In this document: piece after piece, positions 45,665-55,264 of the stretch
How positions within the stretch are numbered: position 1 is the stretch's first letter
Layout of the letters: the number at the start of each line of letters is the position of its first letter
Assembly: GCA_019636375.1 (NCBI GenBank)
Contig: JAHBXS010000004.1
Coordinates: 744,001-808,000 of the forward strand
Length of the DNA stretch: 64,000 bases
Reading direction: 5' to 3'
Source of the DNA: Pirellulaceae bacterium
GTDB taxonomy: Bacteria; Planctomycetota; Planctomycetia; Pirellulales; Pirellulaceae
The notes under the pieces: generated by a model
Database searches by the model: none
Told to the model about the DNA's origin: nothing
The model's input: the letters and a program-made list of their open reading frames with translations, nothing else
Translations under genes and position numbers: made by a program

Positions 45665-46162
45665 TTAAGCGACTTTGGGTTCGGGAGACATGAAGTCGCG
45701 CCACCTGGCGACGATGTGTGGGTGATACCACGCAAAGAACAGTCTGGAGAGGATCATGAGCGGAAGCCAGCCTATTCCCAGCGTTAGCAATGAGCCTGCA
45801 ACCAAACTATTATTAAACCGAAGCCAAGGAACGAGCGGCAGTTGTTGCAACCAAGCGAATGCGGATTGCATTTGTTCAAGAGTTAAAAACCAGTAACCCC
45901 AATGATCAAAATTTCCTTGCATTCCGCCCAACGTCAACACGCCAACAGTAATCCCGATGAGGCCCGTTAGCAAATTCGCACGACTCAAAATCAGGACGAC
46001 CAGAAACAGAGCAGGCAACACGGAGAATTTCGGAATCAGCCCAATCGCGAATCCGAGGCACAAACCAGTGGCTAGTTGCCGTGGTTCATCAACGCCTTGA
46101 ATCGTGGCACGACAGACTTGCCAAAAACTCGATGGAGTTGGTTCAGTGATTTTGCCTGACAT
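45665..46162 (-). CDS. TIGR03546/DUF2062-like membrane protein
   Basis: A 165-residue protein starting MSGKITEPTPSSFW. The block DEPRQLATGLCLGFAIGLIPKF is typical of TIGR03546/DUF2062 proteins, followed by three or four hydrophobic helices. The open frame extends 110 codons further upstream, but that part is low-complexity and unlike the family, so the start is set at 46162. It is the upstream partner of the TIGR03545-like gene. Confidence 0.72.
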   Translation of the reverse strand: MSGKITEPTPSSFWQVCRATIQGVDEPRQLATGLCLGFAIGLIPKFSVLPALFLVVLILSRANLLTGLIGITVGVLTLGGMQGNFDHWGYWFLTLEQMQSAFAWLQQLPLVPWLRFNNSLVAGSLLTLGIGWLPLMILSRLFFAWYHPHIVARWRDFMSPEPKVA

Positions 46163-46544
46163 GTGGATTAACCAAGATAGGATTCCAGTGAATACGCTAC
46201 AACGACCGGCCATCTCACCGGGGCAGGTGACTTGGGCGGTAATTACGGTCCTTTTGTTGGCAAGACTTATAGGGGGTTCCGGCCAGGGTGTCGAGGCGGA
46301 TTTATCGCGCTGCGTGTTAAATCTTAGCGAAACTTCAGCGGTCTGGTGATTTTTGGCGGGTGTAGGCGTCGGTGGGGATGATTGAATTTTGCCTGCCCCG
46401 TTTTGAATTGAAATGGTCACTTGAGGCTTTTTTGCTTGAACACCGCAGGTATTGCCGATAAACTGACAGGGTGTAGAGGGCCATTTGGGCATCGCTAGCG
46501 GCTTGGCCGCATTTCAAACTTAGAAGTAGAGGAACTGGACGGAG
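46163..46544. other. Divergent intergenic region upstream of the type I secretion cluster
   Basis: About 380 bp between the minus-strand TIGR03546-like gene and the plus-strand secretion cluster. Promoters for both are expected here. I see no gene and no convincing promoter pair. Confidence 0.4.
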
Positions 46545-46847
46545 ATGAAGCAATTAGAAGAAATTTTTGCAGATACAATTGGTGAAATTTCATTGGCCGG
46601 TGGAATGGTCCGTATGGACTTGGTTTCCTTAGTGGGAAATCAAGGAAACGACGAAAACAAACCTCGGTTTGAGCCAAAATGTCGGATTGTGATGCCCCCC
46701 GAGGGATTCCTCCGCAGCTTCAGTGCGATGGAAAACTTAGTCAAACAACTGATTGACGCCGGACTAATCCGTCCAAACCAACCTGGAAACGGGCCAGTCG
46801 GTGGCTCGGCTCCGGTCAATCCAACACCTAAATCTCCAAATTTTTAG
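46545..46847 (+). CDS. Small 100-residue protein at the head of the RTX cluster
   Basis: A soluble 100-residue protein with a compact first half (ISLAGGMVRMDLVSLVG; RIVMPPEGFLRSFSAMENL) and a Pro/Gly/Asn-rich tail. The MPPEGFLRSF block recalls the end of DUF3467-like small proteins, but the match is loose. The gene precedes the RTX metalloprotease by 105 bp and may encode an inhibitor, chaperone or regulator of the secretion system. No signal peptide. Confidence 0.6.
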   Translation: MKQLEEIFADTIGEISLAGGMVRMDLVSLVGNQGNDENKPRFEPKCRIVMPPEGFLRSFSAMENLVKQLIDAGLIRPNQPGNGPVGGSAPVNPTPKSPNF

Positions 46848-46952
46848 TCGATTTTTTGAATAATCTGAATAAAATGGAAAGTTCTCACCGTCATTATTCG
46901 AAAGGCGGTTTTCTTTCCAGATGACCAGGGTTTCTAGGAACGCGAAGGTACC

Positions 46953-49646
46953 ATGTCCAACAATTTTGCTCCTCTTGTCAACGTCAAGCCCACCGATCTT
47001 GAAATTTCCGAAAAGCGGCTGCTGTCTTCATTGATCGACGTTCAAGACTTGGATAACAATCCAATTCTGAAGTATCGGTTTCGAGACAATGGCACATTGG
47101 CTACGTCGGGCTTTTTCACTCGAAATGGGGTTAAAGTCGCCGCCAATCAGTGGATCGAGGTTTCGGCCGCTGAGCTTGCCAATGTGTACTACAATTCGGG
47201 CTTGATCATTGGTCAGGAAACGATCAGCGTGATGGCCTACGATGGTCGATGGAGTAATGTGGCAACGGGAGCGATGTTCACCATCAAGGCGAACTTTTTT
47301 GCTCCTGAGATTGCGACTCAACCTGGCTTCATATTGGCCAACGAAGTCCGGATGATCAATGATTTGTTCACAGCGACTGACCGTGATGGAGATGCAATCA
47401 AGCAGTTTCGTTTCCTAGATACTCAAGCGCATCCTCACTCTGGCTACTTGACCTTTAATGGCGCTCAAGTCCCTGCAGGGCAATGGTTCACCATCGAAGC
47501 GAATCAATTAAACTCCATCCGCTATGTCTCAGCAGCGTACGGAACGTCAACTGAGACAATTCGAATCCAAGCATCGGACGGAAAGTCCTGGGGAACGGCT
47601 GCGGATTTGGTGATGACCACCACGCCTAACAACTTTGCTCCGATTCTTAACGCTCGGGATGTACAAGCTGCGGCAGGACGTGATGTTTCGGTCCGAAGTT
47701 TCTTTACGGTATCCGATCCGGACGGCAACTCGATCAAGGAAATATGGTTCCGCGATACTGGGGTTGATGCAAGTAGCGGTTTCTTCACCGTAAATGGGGT
47801 ACCCAAGCAACAAGGGGTCTATTTCAGTGTGCCCTACTCGCAACTGGACAGCGTTCGCTACCAGTATGCAAGTTTGGGCGAGGTTGAGTTCTTTGACGTC
47901 AGGGTTAGCGATGGCAAATTCACGACCCCAGCAACCCGAGGACAAATCACCTCCGTGCCACGACCGGTTATTGAAGTTGTCGACAACAATGTGATCATGG
48001 ACGCAATTCAGTTCCGTCCATTGTTATCGATGTTCGACAAGGTTGACACCGGCCCGTTGTATACAAAATACGAAGTCTACGGCCACAACCCAAATTTTGA
48101 ATCGGCCAGAATCGTTGTAAACGGCAACCCGTTGTTGCAAAATCGCATCTACGAATTGTCCGCCACTCAAATGGCTAATGCCCAAGTTCGCTCGGCCGTT
48201 TCCGACCCTGGACGTTCGTTGGACGAGATTTATGTGCGGGGATTCAATGGAATCTTCTGGACCGATTGGCAACGAATCAACATTCGAACAGAACCGGTCA
48301 ACATTGCAGCCCTTCAATCGTTTGGACGTTGGGACAATCAAGTCAACGGAAAAACACAAGTTACCTTTTCGTTCGCGGACACACCTCCTCCGTATTATGC
48401 TCCAGATGACGAAAATTTGGCTGGTTTCCAGCCAATGACTGTTGAAGCACGAGCAGCGATTCGAGCCATCTACAAAAATATCGAAACCTTTGCTGACTTG
48501 AGATTCGTCGAATTGCCTTGGTGGCAAAACGGTCCGTCGGCCAAAACCGTTTGGGCTAAGAATGACCAAACCGACTCGCAAGGATATGCGATCGGTCCAA
48601 TCCAAGAGTCTGGCCAAAACGACCCAATTGGTGATATTTGGATCAACAACTCCGGTGTGACTGGTGCCGACGATCCGTTCCGCGGGACACCAGGCGGTTA
48701 TGCTTGGTTAACCTACTATCACGAAATCGGTCACTCGATGGGTTTCAAACATCCCTTCGATGGTAGCCCTGTGCTCCCGCCGTGGATTGACTCGCATCAA
48801 CTATCAATCATGAGCTATAACAGTTCCTTTGATGCTCCTCCAGCGAGTGTCTACGAAGGGCACCCGATCACTTTCATGATGTACGACATCATGGAACTCC
48901 AACGGTTGTACCGTCCGAATATGTCTCATAATGCAGACAACACCCAGTACCGCTGGTCAATTGATGACACGGACCTGCGCGTGATTTGGGATGCAGGGGG
49001 AATCGACACGTTGAACTACGGCAATCAATTTGCACCTGCAGTAATAGATTTACGTGAGGGACGTTATAGCTCATTGAACGGGCGAGCGAATGCGATGGGG
49101 ATCGCCTTTGGAGCCGTGATCGAAAATGCTCGCGGCACTCACAACAACGACGTAATCACAGGAAACGACGTTCGGAACACCCTCTGGGGAGGAAATGGCA
49201 ACGACCGTTTGATTGGTCTCGGTGGAAATGATGTTCTGCGCGGTGGTGCCGGAAACGACACCTACGTTTGGGGCCCTGGAGACGGCCGAGACATCATTCG
49301 AGAAGCTGGCGATGGCGGTCGCGACACCATCGAAATCGTTGATCGTTTCAATCGATTTAATTCCTTAGAAGTCGATTTCACGTTCTGGAAAGCTGGCCAA
49401 AATCTTCGGGACTTGCGAATGGAAATTACCCTCGGCGACCGCCAATCCATCGGTGGAATCACTGTCGCCGACATGATTAATACAGGCTCTCAAGTCGAAA
49501 TCTTGAGAGTTGTCGATAGAAACGGGGAACAACTTGGACGCGCTGTAGACCTTACATCCGTTTGGGTCGGTGCAACCGACCAGAAACAGAACTTCCGAAT
49601 CACGGATTTTCAAACTCAATTCGGCTTTGTCGCTGTCCCGGTCTAG
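46953..49646 (+). CDS. RTX serralysin-like secreted metalloprotease with four N-terminal repeats
   Basis: An 897-residue type I secretion substrate. Residues ~1-450 hold four tandem domains of ~110 residues (NFAP...D.DGN.I...RF.D...SGFF..NG), the fourth strongly diverged. The M10/serralysin domain has the zinc motif HEIGHSMGFKH (H590, E591, H594, H600) and a Met-turn LSIMSYN. RTX nonapeptides (GGNGNDRL, GGNDVLRG, GAGNDTYV) run from ~746 to 772 and bind calcium. There is no N-terminal signal peptide; an uncleaved C-terminal type I signal is expected. Its exporter genes follow directly. Confidence 0.92.
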   Translation: MSNNFAPLVNVKPTDLEISEKRLLSSLIDVQDLDNNPILKYRFRDNGTLATSGFFTRNGVKVAANQWIEVSAAELANVYYNSGLIIGQETISVMAYDGRWSNVATGAMFTIKANFFAPEIATQPGFILANEVRMINDLFTATDRDGDAIKQFRFLDTQAHPHSGYLTFNGAQVPAGQWFTIEANQLNSIRYVSAAYGTSTETIRIQASDGKSWGTAADLVMTTTPNNFAPILNARDVQAAAGRDVSVRSFFTVSDPDGNSIKEIWFRDTGVDASSGFFTVNGVPKQQGVYFSVPYSQLDSVRYQYASLGEVEFFDVRVSDGKFTTPATRGQITSVPRPVIEVVDNNVIMDAIQFRPLLSMFDKVDTGPLYTKYEVYGHNPNFESARIVVNGNPLLQNRIYELSATQMANAQVRSAVSDPGRSLDEIYVRGFNGIFWTDWQRINIRTEPVNIAALQSFGRWDNQVNGKTQVTFSFADTPPPYYAPDDENLAGFQPMTVEARAAIRAIYKNIETFADLRFVELPWWQNGPSAKTVWAKNDQTDSQGYAIGPIQESGQNDPIGDIWINNSGVTGADDPFRGTPGGYAWLTYYHEIGHSMGFKHPFDGSPVLPPWIDSHQLSIMSYNSSFDAPPASVYEGHPITFMMYDIMELQRLYRPNMSHNADNTQYRWSIDDTDLRVIWDAGGIDTLNYGNQFAPAVIDLREGRYSSLNGRANAMGIAFGAVIENARGTHNNDVITGNDVRNTLWGGNGNDRLIGLGGNDVLRGGAGNDTYVWGPGDGRDIIREAGDGGRDTIEIVDRFNRFNSLEVDFTFWKAGQNLRDLRMEITLGDRQSIGGITVADMINTGSQVEILRVVDRNGEQLGRAVDLTSVWVGATDQKQNFRITDFQTQFGFVAVPV

Positions 49647-49676
49647 ATTTCTCCATCGGTGACCAAAAAAGGACTC

Positions 49677-49707
49677 ACCTCGCCGGTTTTCCGGTGAGGT
49701 TTTTTTT
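49677..49707 (+). terminator. Rho-independent terminator after the RTX protease gene
   Basis: ACCTCGCCGG (49677-49686) pairs with CCGGTGAGGT (49691-49700), with one G-T pair and a TTTT loop, followed by a run of T. It lies between the protease and exporter genes, so it should lower exporter expression relative to the substrate. Confidence 0.88.
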
Positions 49708-49746
49708 GGTCTGCAGCAAAATAGTAAAAATAGCTAAAATCCCGGA

Positions 49747-52107
49747 ATGACCACCGATCCCCGCAAACCTGAAACAAACCCTCAATCGGTCCCAGGCCCC
49801 TCCCTTGGACCGGATGCCGATGCTCCTATGGGGCCCATCGAGAAGCAGGATGATTCTCCTGCCATGCAAAATTCCTCCAAGAATCGTCCGGAAAAGGCAT
49901 CGGAAAATACCCCGGATGCGAATCGAAAAATTGGTCAAAGCTCTGGCGAATCGAACGACGAAACTGGTCACACTGCAGTTCGTTGCCTCTCTTTGATAGC
50001 TCGGCATCATGGTTTAGACGCTGCCGCCGCCCGATTGATCCACGACTACTCGCTGGAACATGAGGAGCCTAGCAATTCTAAAATCTTGCGAATCTCCAAG
50101 GACCTTGGCCTTAAGGCACGCTTTACCCGCGTCGGCTGGAGTCACCTAGAACGTGCTCAGCAAGCGTTTCCCATCATGGCCAAACTGGACAATGGGAACT
50201 TTGTCATCATCGTGGGGATGCGAAAGGTGGCCCTTGACAACGGCAAGACCGTCAACCAAGTCGCCATCTACGATCCGCTCGCCGATCGACCTGATTTCAT
50301 TTTCCTTGATCGTGCGACGTTTGAAAAATCATGGCGTGGTGAGATACTTCTCACGAAACGAACTTTTAAACTACTCGATCAGAATCAACCGTTTAGCCTC
50401 CGCTGGTTCTTGCCGGAAATTTCTCGGCAGTGGACGACGTTTTCAGACGTTGCCATCGCTGCCGTGGTGATTCAAATCATTGCGCTCGTCGTCCCACTGT
50501 ATTTTCAGTTGGTGATTGACAAGGTGTTGGTGAATAACGCGATGCAAACCTTGCATGCCATCACCATTGGAATTTGCGTTGCCTTGGTCTTTGATGCCTT
50601 GCTGAATTTCTTGCGGGGCTATCTTTTGTTACATGCCACCGCAAAAATCGATGTTCGCGTCGCGACGAGAACATTCCAACACATGCTGTCGCTGCCTATG
50701 ACCTTTTTCGAACACGTCACGGCCGGGGTGTTGTCGAAACACATGCAGCAGACTTCGAAAATTCGCGAATTTCTAACGGGCAACCTGTTTTTAACCCTGC
50801 TCGATACGGTATCGCTGTTCGTGTTCTTGCCGATCATGTTCCTCTACAGCGTGAAATTGTCGCTAATCGTGTTGGTGTTTACCGGAATGTTGGCTCTCAA
50901 CATTTTCCTCTTGCTCGGCCCCTATCGGCGTCGTCTAGAGGCACTCTACAACGCCGAGGGAAATCGCCAGGCGATGTTGATCGAAACGATCCACGGCGCT
51001 CAAACGGTCAAAGCCTTAAGCATGGAACCTGTCCAACGCAAAAAATGGGACCAACGTTCCGCAGAAGCCGTGGCCATGCAATATCGCGTCGGCAAAATCT
51101 CAATCACCGCCACAACGGTTTCCAAGCTGATCGAAAAACTGATGATGATTGCCGTGATCTGGTTTGGAGCCACCGACGTCATCGATCGCGAAATCACTGT
51201 GGGAGCGCTCATCGCATTTCAAATGATCTCGGGCCGAGTTACTGGTCCACTGGTGCAGTTAGTTTCGCTGATTCACTCCTTCCAAGAAACGGCCTTGTCC
51301 GTGCGAATGTTGGGAACAGTGATGAACAGCCCCGCCGAACCCGGTGTGGGGCACGGTTTGCGACCACCCATTCAAGGCCAAATGGAACTTGAACGAATTA
51401 CCTTCAGCTACTCCCCAGCCCTGCCGCCAGCCCTGAGAGATGTATCCATCAAAATTCCGCAAGGGAGCGTCGTCGGCGTCGTTGGGCGTAGCGGGAGTGG
51501 TAAAACCACGCTGACCCGCCTGTTCCAAGGAATGTACACTCCGCAGTCCGGCTTGATTCGAATCGATGGGCTCGATATGCGAGAACTCGACTTGACCCAT
51601 TTGCGGCAGAATATCGGCGTCGTCTTGCAGGATAACTTCTTGTTCCGTGGGACCGTTCGAGAAAACATTTCGATGGCCAAATCGAACACGAGCTTCCCAG
51701 AGGTCGTACACGCCGCGAAACTCGCTGGCGCCGATGAATTTATCGAACGGTTGCCACAGTCTTACGACACACTCTTGGAAGAAAATGGCTCTAATCTTTC
51801 CGGCGGACAGAAACAGCGTCTGGCTATTGCGCGGGCTCTTCTCACCGACCCGCGAATTCTAGTTTTTGACGAAGCCACCAGTGCCCTCGACCCCGAAAGC
51901 GAAGCCATCATTCAACGCAACCTGGCCGGGATCGCCCGAGGCCGAACCGTGATTATTGTGTCTCACCGTCTGACAACTCTCACCCATTGTGATTTCACAA
52001 TCGTTTTGGAGCGGGGCGAAGTTAACGCCGTCGGCAATCATCGCCAACTTTTGGAATCTTGCAAGGTTTATCGTGAATTATGGCAACAACAGGTCGGTCG
52101 AATTTAA
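49747..52107 (+). CDS. Type I secretion ABC transporter with C39-like domain
   Basis: A 786-residue exporter of the HlyB/RtxB type. An N-terminal Pro/Asp-rich extension (~1-70) precedes a C39-peptidase-like domain (~75-200). The catalytic Cys position is Thr (HTAVRCLSLIARHHG) and the His position is Asn (NGNFVII), so it is a non-cleaving docking domain. A six-helix membrane domain follows (~225-500). The ATPase has Walker A GRSGSGKTT, signature LSGGQKQRLAIARAL and Walker B ILVFDEATSALD. It overlaps the adaptor gene by 28 bp. Confidence 0.93.
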   Translation: MTTDPRKPETNPQSVPGPSLGPDADAPMGPIEKQDDSPAMQNSSKNRPEKASENTPDANRKIGQSSGESNDETGHTAVRCLSLIARHHGLDAAAARLIHDYSLEHEEPSNSKILRISKDLGLKARFTRVGWSHLERAQQAFPIMAKLDNGNFVIIVGMRKVALDNGKTVNQVAIYDPLADRPDFIFLDRATFEKSWRGEILLTKRTFKLLDQNQPFSLRWFLPEISRQWTTFSDVAIAAVVIQIIALVVPLYFQLVIDKVLVNNAMQTLHAITIGICVALVFDALLNFLRGYLLLHATAKIDVRVATRTFQHMLSLPMTFFEHVTAGVLSKHMQQTSKIREFLTGNLFLTLLDTVSLFVFLPIMFLYSVKLSLIVLVFTGMLALNIFLLLGPYRRRLEALYNAEGNRQAMLIETIHGAQTVKALSMEPVQRKKWDQRSAEAVAMQYRVGKISITATTVSKLIEKLMMIAVIWFGATDVIDREITVGALIAFQMISGRVTGPLVQLVSLIHSFQETALSVRMLGTVMNSPAEPGVGHGLRPPIQGQMELERITFSYSPALPPALRDVSIKIPQGSVVGVVGRSGSGKTTLTRLFQGMYTPQSGLIRIDGLDMRELDLTHLRQNIGVVLQDNFLFRGTVRENISMAKSNTSFPEVVHAAKLAGADEFIERLPQSYDTLLEENGSNLSGGQKQRLAIARALLTDPRILVFDEATSALDPESEAIIQRNLAGIARGRTVIIVSHRLTTLTHCDFTIVLERGEVNAVGNHRQLLESCKVYRELWQQQVGRI

Positions 52108-53516
52108 AACAAGACGTTCAGGCAGAACGGGAACGCAAGCGACAAGTCGCCCGCGATGAAATCCGTCGCAAGGACCCGCGCCTGAGTAAAACGCTGATCG
52201 AGTTTCAGCCGGACGCCGTTGAGATCGAACAGCGGAGTGTCCCAGGCGGTGCCCGATGGACGCTGTACACGGTCTTCGCGCTCATCGCGGCAGTCTGTAT
52301 TTGGGCGGCTTGGGCAGAGGTCGATCGAATTGTGGTCGCACCGGGAAAGTTTGTGGTCGACAAGGCGATCATGATCCAGCCCGGCACCAGTGCCCCAATT
52401 CGCGAGATTCATGCAAAATTCGGGCAAATCGTTCGAGCTAACGATTTATTGGCCACCCTTGACCCGACCTTTTCCGACGCCGACGTCAACCAAATCAAGG
52501 CCAAACTCAATTCCCTCCAAGCGGCCCATGATCGACTGACCGCCGAATTGGAGGAGCAAGAATTCAGTTTAGTCGGCAAGGAACGCGATCCGGCTTGGTT
52601 GACTCAATTGAAAACCTATCTCGAGCGGAAAAACGAATTACAATCGCGGAACAACGAGTTTGCATCCGAACATGCCAAGCTCGAAGTTCAAACCGAAAAC
52701 AATGCAATTACCATCGACATGCAAAAGGAATATTTAGCCGCTCTAGAGGACATCGAGAAAACGTTCCGCAAATTGGCCGAAAAGGGAAACGCGTCACCAA
52801 TCGATTATGAGGATAAACGACTTCAGGTCGCCAAGGCTCGCGCAGAACTCAAAACCGCCCAAGGCAAGACTATGGAAATCGCGGCCGAGAAAAAAGCATT
52901 GTCAGATCGCCAAGAGGCCTTCATGGCCAACTGGCGCAGTGAAATCGCCAAAGAAATTGCTGACACTTACGCGCAGATTTCAGAAAACGAACAAATGCTC
53001 AATAAGGCGATGAGGGCTCAGCAACTTGTCGAAATCCGAGTCCCCACAGATCTACCCTACAAAGAGTTTTACGTCTTGGAGGTCGCCGATAGAACGGTTG
53101 GATCGGTCGCTCAAACGGGTGAGGCCCTGTTCAAGCTTGTTCCTACCGATGCACTCGTCGAGGTCGAAATCAAACTTCCCGACAGAGATATTGGCCAGGT
53201 CAAAGTTGGACAGGAGGTCCGCTTGAAACTTTCAGCACTCCCCTATCAACGACATGGCTATTTGACGGGTATCGTAAGAACGATCAGCGAAGATTCCGTG
53301 GAGCGGGAGGACACCCCCGGTGTGCCGCGCCAGATCACCTTCATTGCAAGGGTCGAACTCACAGAGGCAACAGCGCTTGAAAACAAGCCCGATTCGTTCC
53401 GGCTACGTCCAGGGATGTTGGCCGATACGGAGATCGTGGTTGGCAAACGCCGAGTCTACGAATACTTCTTGTATCCACTGATCCGCAGTTTGGATTCAAG
53501 TATCCGAGAGCCTTAA
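52080..53516 (+). CDS. Type I secretion adaptor (HlyD family)
   Basis: A 478-residue membrane-fusion protein. It has a cytosolic N-terminus rich in charge (1-58), one membrane helix (WTLYTVFALIAAVCIWAAW, ~60-78), a lipoyl-like half (IVVAPGKFVV...IREIHAKFGQIV), a long coiled coil (~130-310) and the C-terminal barrel with the HlyD signature region near 350-450. It partners the ABC exporter upstream and overlaps it by 28 bp, so translation is coupled. No outer-membrane gene follows; the TolC-family protein at 41862 is the nearest candidate. The stop overlaps the convergent next gene by 4 bp. Confidence 0.92.
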   Translation: MATTGRSNLKQDVQAERERKRQVARDEIRRKDPRLSKTLIEFQPDAVEIEQRSVPGGARWTLYTVFALIAAVCIWAAWAEVDRIVVAPGKFVVDKAIMIQPGTSAPIREIHAKFGQIVRANDLLATLDPTFSDADVNQIKAKLNSLQAAHDRLTAELEEQEFSLVGKERDPAWLTQLKTYLERKNELQSRNNEFASEHAKLEVQTENNAITIDMQKEYLAALEDIEKTFRKLAEKGNASPIDYEDKRLQVAKARAELKTAQGKTMEIAAEKKALSDRQEAFMANWRSEIAKEIADTYAQISENEQMLNKAMRAQQLVEIRVPTDLPYKEFYVLEVADRTVGSVAQTGEALFKLVPTDALVEVEIKLPDRDIGQVKVGQEVRLKLSALPYQRHGYLTGIVRTISEDSVEREDTPGVPRQITFIARVELTEATALENKPDSFRLRPGMLADTEIVVGKRRVYEYFLYPLIRSLDSSIREP

Positions 53517-55264
53517 CGATCAGTCATTTGTGAACTTCCATCCGCACCGTCGTCAACTGACGTCGGTGGGCTTTGCTGGTGTGCTTGGAACAACTCTTCG
53601 ATCGTTTCCTCATCGCGGACTGCGATCACTCGGCGTCGCGATTCAATTTCAGCTTGGACTTTCGCAGGAACCATCGAGTGGGGCAATGCGATTTCTCGTG
53701 CTGCTCGCATCATGCAAATGAGGACTAAAGCCGCCATCAAAACAAAATTAAACAAAAGGTAGATTGCCCCCTCTCCAGAGACCAAATCTTCGCCATCTAA
53801 GGTCATGGTAAACGCCCAACAAAAAAAGTTCGTTCCATTGCAGTCGTTAATTCTCCGATCGAAGTCTAGGTAGTCATAGACCCCCATCAAACACAGTGAA
53901 AAGACAATTGAGAAAATGTAAAGGATTGCCGCGAACACCAACCCCATCAGCGGAGCGGGACGCGGAATTCGCGTCCCAATCAATCGAGCAGCCAGATACG
54001 TCAGCGAAACATAAATCGTCGCCATCGTCGCATTGTTCAGCGCGACAAATGACATCTCAAACATTTCATTTTTGCTGATGGACATCCATGACATGCCGCC
54101 TTCAATAATCGAGTATAACGGAGCATAGACGATCATCCCGCCGATCCATCCCCAAATCATCACCAAGGAGAACAGGTACCCTCGCCCCGGTCCAGGCAAC
54201 AACAACGCCACAAATGAATTCACCCAAGCTGCCTGAGGAATGCTGCGGCGAACTCGCTGGGAAACCACTGGAAACTCTGTTGCCATCATGACACCAAAAA
54301 AGGCCATCAAAATGCCAACGGTTGCTGATAGGACCCAAACCAATTCCTGATATTCTACTCCACTACTTTCAGCCGAGCTGAAGGATGTAAATATCGCCGA
54401 CACGACCGCGAAAACTAAAAACAGGACCGCCAGGCGGACGTTGGAACTGCGGTTATCGGCAAAGAACGAATTCGCCGAGACGCTACTCTCCATACAAATC
54501 GCCGAGACACCCAACGTGATCGCGACGAAACAATAGGTCCCTTCCCACGGAATTTCCCACCCGCCACTGGAAAGGAACGCCGATTGAAAACTTCCAAATG
54601 CAAAATACGAAACCAAAGAGACGACCAGGAGCACCAGGTGAGCCATGACACGCAAAAAAAGGTGCCGACCAACGCCTCCAATCGCCAAGCCAAAACTGAT
54701 CAAGGTCACCGAAGAGACCACGAGAATGAGCAACAACGAAAAAATACTGGGGAGATCAACACCCTGTAATAGGTAGCTAAAAGCAATACCAGGTACGACC
54801 GCTGACAAATAAACAATCATCTGCAGCATCGCGCTGGCCAATTTTCCGTAGATGATTCCCCGCGCCGACAGATTCGTTATCGAGGCAAGCTGGAAGGTAT
54901 CGTCTTCAAATTCTCTGATTAGTGAACGGAATGTCGTGAACGGCAAAATGATCATCATCGGAAGGGCTAATATCCATAAATAGCCAGACAGAAAATTGGA
55001 GCCATTGGCATCTGAGTCATAGGATATCGTCAGCATCACGCCGATGTAGGCCCAAGCGAGACTCGCAACCAGCAACAACAAAAACGTGTAGAAAAATTGT
55101 CGGCTTTTGATCGCCTGCCGCGTTTCTTTCACCAGGAGGGGACTGGAACGATCGGACAGCCAATTGAGAACGCGATCCAACCAATGCACCGGTTCCTGGA
55201 GCAACTGATGAGAATCAAAATCATTGATTGCGGAGGATTCCGCCGAAACGGTGATGTCGCTCAT
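53513..55264 (-). CDS. ABC-2 type transporter permease, multi-span
   Basis: A 583-residue membrane protein with about 12-14 hydrophobic helices. It has an N-terminal cytosolic stretch ending SSPLLVKETRQAIKSRQF, a segment found in planctomycete ABC permeases. The start at 55264 overlaps the ATPase stop by 4 bp (TCAT); the open frame runs 118 codons further upstream but that part overlaps the ATPase gene. With the ATPase and the 794-residue partner it forms a transporter resembling gliding-type or ABC-2 exporters. Substrate unknown. Confidence 0.8.
   Translation of the reverse strand: MSDITVSAESSAINDFDSHQLLQEPVHWLDRVLNWLSDRSSPLLVKETRQAIKSRQFFYTFLLLLVASLAWAYIGVMLTISYDSDANGSNFLSGYLWILALPMMIILPFTTFRSLIREFEDDTFQLASITNLSARGIIYGKLASAMLQMIVYLSAVVPGIAFSYLLQGVDLPSIFSLLLILVVSSVTLISFGLAIGGVGRHLFLRVMAHLVLLVVSLVSYFAFGSFQSAFLSSGGWEIPWEGTYCFVAITLGVSAICMESSVSANSFFADNRSSNVRLAVLFLVFAVVSAIFTSFSSAESSGVEYQELVWVLSATVGILMAFFGVMMATEFPVVSQRVRRSIPQAAWVNSFVALLLPGPGRGYLFSLVMIWGWIGGMIVYAPLYSIIEGGMSWMSISKNEMFEMSFVALNNATMATIYVSLTYLAARLIGTRIPRPAPLMGLVFAAILYIFSIVFSLCLMGVYDYLDFDRRINDCNGTNFFCWAFTMTLDGEDLVSGEGAIYLLFNFVLMAALVLICMMRAAREIALPHSMVPAKVQAEIESRRRVIAVRDEETIEELFQAHQQSPPTSVDDGADGSSQMTDR

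Noticed and set aside
45665..46492. Longer start (46492) for the TIGR03546-like gene
   Set aside because: The 110 extra residues are low-complexity with no family match; the family-like part begins just after the ATG at 46162.
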